A program made the position numbers and the translations under genes. From positions 18,345,019 to 18,409,018 of the forward strand of contig CM049306.1 in the NCBI GenBank assembly GCA_026874595.1: DNA of 64,000 nucleotides, given 5' to 3'. This stretch comes from Sipunculus nudus (taxonomy: Eukaryota > Annelida > Sipuncula > Golfingiida > Sipunculidae). Below, piece after piece: positions 56,069 through 64,000 of this stretch (position 1 is the stretch's first letter; each line of letters starts with the position of its first letter). The notes beneath the pieces were generated by a model that was not told where the DNA came from, ran no database searches, and was given only the letters and a program-made list of their open reading frames with translations.

Positions 56069-57770
56069 AATTGTATCTGCCAAAACAGAGTTTTGCGGAT
56101 ACTATGTTTTCTGGCCACAACCGCCGCCGCCGCCGCCGCCGCGTAGGTGTCCGGAGAACTCCTCCGTAACCGCTGGGCGGAATTTTACGAAACCCGGGAT
56201 TATGTTCGGGTCACATGTGAACTGCTGCGCCCCGATTTTGTTTTGACCTCTGACCTTTCCTCTCTCCAGTGCGTCCATCTGTGCGTCTGTTTTGACACAT
56301 TAACCCACACATCTCGGGAACCGTTTGACCGATCCGGAAAAAAAAATAGCACAAATGTAGCCCTTGGATAGCTTTATAACATACATAAAAATGGTGGCGC
56401 CACCTGCAACCATTTTTGCACAGCGGCCATCTGTTCATCTGCCTTGGGTTAAAATCACTCATATCTCGGCAGTCGTTTGACTTATCTGACTAAAATTTTG
56501 CAGGTTTATACATCTTGGACAGCTTTCTTGATTTTATGACAGGTGGCGCCACCTACATTCACCTTTAAGCTGCAGACATCCAAGCTCATATCTCGAAAAA
56601 TATTTGGCCGATTGGGCCAAAATCTTGCATGTGTATAGATCTCACATACCTCCTTATCATATGCAAAACTGGTTGCGCCACCTTCAACCATTTTTGCACA
56701 GCGTCTGTCTGCTTGTCTGCCTTGCAATAAAATCACTCATATATCTCTGCACTGGTTTGGCTTATCTGCCTAAAATTTTGCAGGTTTATACATCTTGGAT
56801 AGCTTTCTGGACTTTGTGGCAGGTGGCGCCACCTACATTTATGTTTACGCTGCAGACATCCAGGCTTATATCACGGCAACCGTTTGACCGATTGGGCCAA
56901 AATTTTGCATGTGTATAGATCTCACATAGCTCTTTATTATACGTAAAACTGGTGGCGCCACCTGCAACCATTTTGCACAGCGTCCGTCTGGTTGTCTGCC
57001 GTGGGATAAAATCACTCATATCTCTGCAGTGGTTTGACTTATCTGCCTAAAATTTTGCAAGTTTATACATCTTGGATAGCTTTCTTGATTTTATGACCGG
57101 TGGCGCCACCTACATTTATGTTTAAGCTGCAGACATCCAGGCTTATATCACGACAACCGTTTGACCGATTGGGCCAAAATTTTGCATGTGTATAGATCTC
57201 ACATAGCTCTTTATCATACGCAAAACAGGTGGCGCCACCTGTAAACATTTTTGCACAGCGTCCGTCTGTTTGTCTGCCGTGCGATAAAATCACTCATATC
57301 TCTGCACTGGTTGGACTTATCTGCCTAAAATTTTGCAGGTTTATACATCTTGGATAGCTTTCTGGATTTTGTGGCAGGTGGTGCCACCTACATTAATGTG
57401 TACGCTGCAGACATCCAGGCTTATATCTCGGGGACCGATTGGGCCAAAATTTTCTCACATAGCTCTTTATCATACGCACAACTGGTAGCGCCACCTTCAA
57501 CCATTTTGCACAGCGTCCGTCTGTTTGTCTGCCGTGGGATAAAATCACTCCTATCTGGGCAGTGGTTTGACTTTTTGTATTTGTATACAACTTTGATAGC
57601 TTTCTGGATTTTGTGGTAGGTGGCACAACCTACATACACATTTCGGCTGCAGACATCCATGCTAATATGCAACACACCTCACTCCCCTTGTTACTCAATC
57701 CATGCCTCACTTCATCCGTTCCACTCCGATTTCGGCGGATACACGTAGTTGCTTGTCGACTACCCGTATT
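56069..57770 (-). mobile_element. Tandem-repeat-bearing HINE-like element (copy B, inverted, 1.7 kb)
   Basis: Read on the minus strand, it has the same ends as copy A: ATACGGGTAGTCGACAAGC with the ACTACGTGTATCCGCC hairpin region at 57770, and a GCGG-rich tract with CATAGTATCCGCAAAAC at 56069-56150. The core has about five 280-290-bp units, each with two GGTGGCGCCACC-type palindromes (for example 56393, 56543, 56821, 56951, 57100 and 57229). Units are more diverged from one another than in copy A. Confidence 0.72.
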
Positions 57771-59275
57771 CATTCGGTATGACCAGTCACAACATAAAAA
57801 TTCACAACTCTCTTGACACAAACCTGCCATACCTGATTACACATAAATCAGTGTATGTGGTTTAACCCATGATACTAACATTCACAGTTATATACAGGTC
57901 ACAAATTCTAAAGCCATTTGCTGTATCTGCTGACTCAGAAAACCTTTTGTTCCGATTGTGTATCCTGATTGTATATATGATAGCGTTGTGCACAGAAGTA
58001 TACGGAGGCTGATTTAGGACACAGAAAAAAAAGTTATCTCGAGATCTCGAGATAACATCTTTAGATCTCGACATAGAATTTTGCACACACAAAAATTTAG
58101 GAAGCAAAAAAAAATAAAATAAAGGTAACCCTAGCTGGGAGTGGGTCTTATAACGCCACTTTGACGTATAAACATTTTATCGACAGGCTACTCGAGCAAG
58201 TGTTCACATACAGATAAAAACATGTAACCGAGTTATTGAAAGATCACTAGTTGATATTCGTTAGAGCATGTGAAGCAGTGCAGTATGTGTCATTTACAGA
58301 ACTCTGTACTCTCTAAATTGAAGCCAGATGTTTCTCCGGACGTCTTTCTATTACGATCGGTGGCAATTTTTGCACCCCCCCCCCCCCCCGCCCCGACCCA
58401 TGTTATAAAAACACGTAGATATAGACAAAGACACCGCCTTTACCCATGGGATTGGCTCATTTTTATGAAAGGTTTAATAGATTATGTTTACCTAGATTAT
58501 GTTTATGATTACCTTCACTTCTTTAATATGTATATGCAGAGTAAGCCGGTATTACAAAGATTCTATAGATAAGGTAGGTGAATAGTGACTTTAAGGCCAA
58601 AGCAGAGCGTTTTGCTGAAGAAAAATCATAATGAGAGATGATCGAAATACTTAAACCGTTTATTTATGAATATAAAACATAAATAAAGATAGGTTGACTA
58701 AAGGTAATCTGAGCTATAGTTATAGCTTTAGTGGATCAAGACTTGGGCTGTAGGGGTTGAAGCTACGCCCCCCTTCCCCCAAGCTGACCTACCCGAAAAC
58801 ACAGTAATCATTTTAGCATATTTACATTTATGATGGTCTAATACATGTTCCATAAAACAACACACCGTTTCAATAAAAACAAAATCTGAAAAATATTGTA
58901 CAAAAAGCGTGTTTCTATGAGAAGCTCATATTTGTTTGTATTTTTAAAATAATAAGGTACCCACAATGCATGCATGCAGACCTAAACATTTCTATTTGAG
59001 TGATTTAACAGCATGGTTCCAAATCCGCCGATCAGGTAGAATGTTTCAGTTTCTTTAGGCTTTGATTAAGACTATTTGGTATGTTCTTTACAGATTATCC
59101 TTTCTAATATTGTTTTTAATGCCTTGTTTACTTATATGCTGCGTAATTCCCACATAATAATTTATTTCGCAATCCGAGTCAACAAATACTGTATTTCGTT
59201 TTGATTTCATTGGCTCAACTAACATCATGCACTTCAGTGTCCTGACTCATGAGCCACTTGTTTTCAAAATTGTTC
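57771..59275. other. Unassigned intergenic DNA
   Basis: Includes a perfect 24-bp palindrome at 58033-58056 and a C-rich tract near 58374-58390. No gene recognised; the frame at 58270-58572 shows no domain. Confidence 0.5.
58033..58056. repeat. 24-bp perfect palindrome
   Basis: GTTATCTCGAGA followed by its exact reverse complement. A partial echo (TTAGATCTCGAC) follows within 15 bp. Confidence 0.9.
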
Positions 59276-60780
59276 ACCAGTGAACAGTGTTTCTCTGCTG
59301 AAGTTATTCTACAATGAGTAGTTAAACTAGAGGACTAAATCCCCCGCCAAATTGTTATGTGAGATATATGTGTTTTGGCTGATATAATAGTATGAGAAAA
59401 ATTGACACAACTGCCAAATGTATAAACACACGTCTTGGTAAATAGAGTTGGATCCCAAATAACTTATCAGGTTATGGGAGAGGCTTACGATACCCTTCCT
59501 ATTTCAATACGACTTGGGGATGAGCAATACTTGTTTAAGACACTGCAACGCATATTTAAAAAAACTGATAAAAATCCAAAAATCATCCACGTATGGCCAA
59601 AACCTAATCAGGCTAGGAGACGCGTAAGGTACAAAGGCAATGCTATATACAGGTGGATATGAGTAAAAATTTGAGACCGGGATTCGAATATGAGATTTTA
59701 AACTTAAATTTTAAAATTTCATGATAAATCTAAAGATCTTTAAGTGCATGCATAACTCATCCCCCGGGGCAGGGGACAATGGCGCTGATTTGTGGAAGTA
59801 TAAGTTTTAAAGTATAAAAAGTAAATATTCACGCTTTCATTACAGCTCTTGTATCTTTGGCTGGCTTACAGAAACTCTCATGGTTGTTTCAGAATAAATA
59901 CAATATTGAGTGTTCTAGTGCTTTGCTTTGCAATTCCTCCTGAAATCTTTGATAAAATGACAATGTATATATTTGAATTGAAGAAAGATGGTTATTAATA
60001 TTATTATAAGAATTCTCCTCTTATCAATTGACTTTCGGTTTTGCTGAGGCAATGCTTTGTCGCCCATTGAGTTAGAATCTTACATTTTGCATTCAAACTT
60101 TAGTAAGGTGTCGTTGAAACCTAAGACCATGACACATTAAGAAATAGATCCCAACGTGCATATTAATGTTTAATGTTGATTTGTGTAAATTATCAGGGAA
60201 TACCTAGTCGCCATATGTCGATATAGTCATACATAAAATCTTGGTCCAGAAACATACTACAAGTGGTAATTAATGCGTTTTAACGAAAAGCCATCTGGGA
60301 TTATTTTGCTAGCTAACTCTCATTTAATATGAGATCCAGTGTTCGGTTTTTTTTCCCGTTGTCCTTCCGTCCGGTTTTTCGTAAGCAGGGCACATTGCGT
60401 TACCGTTATGGTTACGAACTTGATATCAATTGTCAAGTCCCTTTGAAAAAAATATCTAAACAACAAGGAACAAGGTTACCACGACCTAATTCTTGCTAGC
60501 CATGCACTGGACAGAAATCCTGTTCCTCCTTTAAAGTCCCTATTAGAAGTCTCCATAAAACTGTGTCATAATCAATAGTACTGAATTTAACTAATTAATA
60601 TGTATACCTCCGCCGGTAAGCCACCTATACATGTAGTGGTTATAAGATGAATCGTTGTTGAATTTAGAGGCTGAAATACGGTGCAATCGACATACATTTA
60701 ACAATTAGATATTTCTTGGCACCGCAGGTTCCATAATATCCCAAGACAATTAACCCCCCCCCCTTTTAAGAACAGGCCCC
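59276..60780 (+). repeat. Left arm of a giant inverted repeat (about 1.5 kb)
   Basis: Reverse complement of 61797-64000 apart from the inserted 703-bp element, with scattered base differences. Landmarks: ACCAGTGAACAGTGTTTCTC at 59276 against the window's last bases, CCCCCGCCAAATTGTTATG at 59341, and GCACCGCAGGTTCCATAAT at 60719. No recognised protein; the 75-codon frame at 59435 shows no domain. Confidence 0.9.
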
Positions 60781-61796
60781 AATCTTCAGCCGCATATACT
60801 GACACTTACTTGGCAAGCGACTATGTTTTCTTCCATCTATCAACTTGAGAAACAATATTTTTCACCAAATATGAGGGCCAATATGTTGAATCTCTCTTGA
60901 GAAAAGAGCATTCATTTCTTTTATGGAAATGGGAAGGTAGGTGGCGCCACCTGTCTGGTTTATGAGAAAATTTTCCAAGATGGATGGACATGCCAAATTT
61001 AAGACCTATACCTTGAACCACTCCGGAGATATGATCAATTTTCACCCAAAGCACATGTGCTTCGAATACAAGGCGGAGGTATCCAAAATCAATTGACATG
61101 CACAATTTCAGCCCAATCTGTCCATTAGTTTTAGACTTATAATACTCACAGTACTGTCAAGTGGCAATGATGAGAATTAAAAGGCCCGAAAACAAGAAAA
61201 GGACAAAAGGTGGCGCCACCAGTCTTCCGCAGAAGACAAAGCTATCCAAGATATTCGATCAATTCGTTTATTGGACCAATCCATACATCCCTTATTGAGA
61301 TATTTATGATTTTGTGTGATTTTCACCATATATGGCAATATTCAAGGTCAAGGCCACTCTCATAGGAAAGGCCATGATCCCAATTTATATATACATCATC
61401 CCATAACCCATGTCAATGTATTTGCATAATACGAAATAATTCTGTCCATTAGTTTTTGACTTATAATGCTCACAGTACTGTTAAGTGGCAATAATAGGGG
61501 TATTAAACGGCACGGAAACAAGAAAAGGATAACAGGTGGCTCCACTAGTTTCCGGTACATGACAACACTATCCACGATATTCGGTCAAGTTGATTTTTGG
61601 ACCAATCCATGCATCCCTTATTGAGATATTTATGATTGTATGTGATTTTAACCGTATATTGCAATATCCAAGGTCATGGCCACTCTCATATATATCATCC
61701 CATAACCCATGTCTATGTATATGCATAATGTGAAATAATTCTGCATTAGTTTTTGACTTATAATGCTCACAGTAGTGACCTTGGATATTGATGGGG
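60781..61796 (+). repeat. Spacer of the giant inverted repeat, with tandem GGTGGCGCCACC units
   Basis: Two units of about 310 bp (61130-61440 and 61441-61780) share CACAGTACTGT, AAGTGGCAAT, GAAACAAGAAAAGGA and CCATGCATCCCTTATTGAGA. A further palindrome GGTGGCGCCACC lies at 60942 and another at 61209; the second unit has GGTGGCTCCAC. Non-coding. Confidence 0.75.
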
Positions 61797-64000
61797 CCTA
61801 TTCTTAAAAGGAAGGGGGGGGGGGTTAATTGTCTGGGGATTATGGCACCTGCGGTGCCAAGAAATATCTAATTGTTAAATGTATGTCGATTGCACCGTAT
61901 TTCAGCCTCTAAATTCAACAACGATTCATCTTATAACCACTACATGTATAGGTGGCTTACCGGCGGAGATATACATATTAATTAGATAAATTCAGTACTA
62001 TTGGTTATGACACAGTTTTATGGAGACTTCTAATAGGGCCATTAAAGGAGAAACGAGATTTCTGTCCAGTGGCTAGCAAGAATTAGGTCGTGGTTACCTT
62101 GTTCCTTGGTGTTTAGATATTTCGCAAAGGCACTTGACAATTATTATCAAGTTCGTAACCATAACAGTAACGCTATATTCCCAGCTTACTGACGGAAGGA
62201 CAACGGAAACAAAAAACGAACACTGGATCTCATCTTAAATGAAAGTTAGCTAGCAAAATAATCCCAGATGGCTATTCGTTAAACACATTACGTACTACGC
62301 TCTTTACACAGCGCTTTACCTATAGGGCTACTACCTATATCGTAAGGCGCTGTTTGTTATGACCTCGTATCCTGAATTGCAACACCAGAGTGGAGCACTG
62401 TATTTTTGTCCAATCAGATGAGACTTTGTGCTGGAAGACAAAGCCAAGCGAGGAATACACAGAGCCAATCATATTAATTTCTTTTTGAGTGACAGCTCAT
62501 CCCCCAGCGTAACCGTCTGAACAGGCCACAGGCTCAGAGAGAATTGCCCCTGACGTGGTTTGCTTAGGGCCTTGGGCACATAGGATGCTCGGCCGGTGAG
62601 CTGTAATTCAAACGAAACGTAACAACAAAGGCTGTGTGCACACCTCGCTTGCTGCATGGTTTCAGTTCTGCAGACAACAGATACATGGCTACGCTAACAC
62701 AGTCATAATGTCATAATCGAATCGGTCGATGATGCGAGAATGCAGAGGGAGCAATTTAAATTCGACCGGAAACTCAATAAGCGGCGCTTGAAGCGCAGCA
62801 ATGGGCGGAGCCAGGATGCCTGTCGAGTGTTTGTTTATTGGCATCTGATTGGCTGCTTGTCACGTCATACGCACGTTTATTTCAGTGGAAAACGAACCGC
62901 CATCTGGTGTCTAAATATATCATAAACGGTCAAAGCTGGCAGCGTGAAAATCGGTTGCTTCTTTAGAAGCGCAAGATTTCCGCTGCCTCGGGAGCGTAAT
63001 TACGTACCACCTGTAGTATGTTTCTGGACCAAGATTTTATGTATGACTATATCGACATACGGCTACTAGGTATTCCCTAATAAATTACACTAATCAACAT
63101 TACAACATTACTATGCACGTTGGGATCTATTTCTTAATGTGTCATGGTCTTAGGTTTAAAGGGCACCTTACTAAAGTTTGAATGCAAAATGTAAGATTCT
63201 AACTCAATGGGCGACAAAGCATTGCCTCAGCAAAACCGAAAGTCAATTGATAAGAGGAGAATCCTATTAATAATATTAATAACCATCTTTCTTCAATTCA
63301 AATATATACATTTTCATTTTCCCCCAAGATATCAGGAGGAATTGCAAAGCAAAGCACTAGAACACTCAATATTGTATTTATTCTGAAACAACCATGAGAG
63401 TTGCTCTAAGCCAGCCAAAGATACAAGAGCTGTAATGAAAGCGTGAATATTTACTTTTTATACTTTAAAACTTGTAGTCCTACAAATCAGCGCCATTGTC
63501 CCCTGCCCCGGGGGATGAGTTATGCATGCACTTAAAGATCTTTAGATTTATCATGAAATTTTAAAATCTAAGTTTAACATCTCATATTCGAAGCCAGATC
63601 ACGAATTTTTACTCATATCCATCTGTATAAAGCGTTGCCTTTGTACCTTACGCGTCTCCCAGTCTGTTTAGGTTTTGGCCATACGTGGATGATTTTTGGA
63701 TTTTTTATCAGTTTTTTTAAAATATGCGTTGCAATGTCTTAAAAAAGTTTTGCTTATCCCCAAGTCGTATTGTAATATGAAGGGTATCGTAAGCCTCTCT
63801 CATAACCTGATAAATTATTTGGGATCCTATTCTATTTACTAAGACGTGTGTTTATACATTTGGCAGTTGTGTCAATTTTCTCATACTATTATATCAGCCA
63901 AAACACATATATCTCACATAACAATTTGGCGGGGGATTTTGTCCTCTAGTTTAACTGCTCATTGTAGAATAACTTCAGCAGAGAAACACTGTTCACTGGT
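61797..64000 (-). repeat. Right arm of the giant inverted repeat (runs off the window)
   Basis: Inverted match of 59276-60780. After removing the element at 62296-62998 and one 9-bp duplication, the arm is about 1492 bp versus 1505 bp on the left. The match continues to the last base of the window, so the true outer end is unknown. Confidence 0.9.
62296..62998 (-). mobile_element. 703-bp MITE, Mutator-like by 9-bp TSD (copy 2)
   Basis: Inverted copy of 8504-9200: it starts TACGCTCTTTACACAGCG and ends CGCTGCCTCGGGAGCGTA. It is flanked by a perfect 9-bp repeat ATTACGTAC at 62287-62295 and 62999-63007. The other arm of the inverted repeat (near 60270) shows the uninterrupted site, confirming insertion. 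Confidence 0.88.

Overview
The window is eukaryotic, intron-rich, AT-rich and dense in repeats. The mix of SLC6 transporter, PAN-domain secreted protein, Penelope-like retroelement, Gypsy LTRs, tRNA-derived SINEs and non-autonomous elements with (ACGG)n tails and tandem cores suggests a marine mollusc, most likely a bivalve. That placement is an inference from gene and repeat style, not a database match.

Two protein-coding genes can be reconstructed exon by exon with matching splice phases. Gene 1 (+ strand, 1529-21297) has four coding exons for a 272-residue secreted protein: signal peptide, PAN/apple domain, then a C-terminal region I do not recognise. Its last intron is 9.8 kb and holds a solo LTR, a LINE relic and a 3.5-kb tandem-repeat element. 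Gene 2 (- strand, 40685-21733) has fourteen coding exons for a complete 612-residue Na+/Cl- dependent SLC6 transporter of the GABA/taurine/creatine type. A 5' noncoding exon probably lies near 44.7 kb. The two genes converge, with 435 bp between their stop codons.

From 45 kb to the end no host gene was recognised and the DNA is mobile or repetitive. It holds an (ACGG)n-type element (45.2-47.1 kb), a nearly intact young Penelope-like element (47.76-51.92 kb) with two 713-bp pLTRs that carry hammerhead-like cores, a TCGTAT-rich stretch, a mariner-type relic, a GGATCC-ended MITE, an inverted copy of the intronic tandem-repeat element (56.07-57.77 kb), and a giant inverted repeat (59.28-64.0 kb, arms about 1.5 kb). 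One arm of that inverted repeat is interrupted by a 703-bp element. A second copy of this 700-bp element sits at 8504-9200. Both copies have perfect 9-bp target-site duplications, so the family is well defined (Mutator-like by TSD length).

The most unusual observations are: an array of eight extra copies of the SLC6 exon-6 splice acceptor; a satellite inside a transposon-like element with about 145/290/585/1170-bp hierarchical periodicity; the palindrome GGTGGCGCCACC shared by several repeat families; and the long inverted repeat with the nested element.
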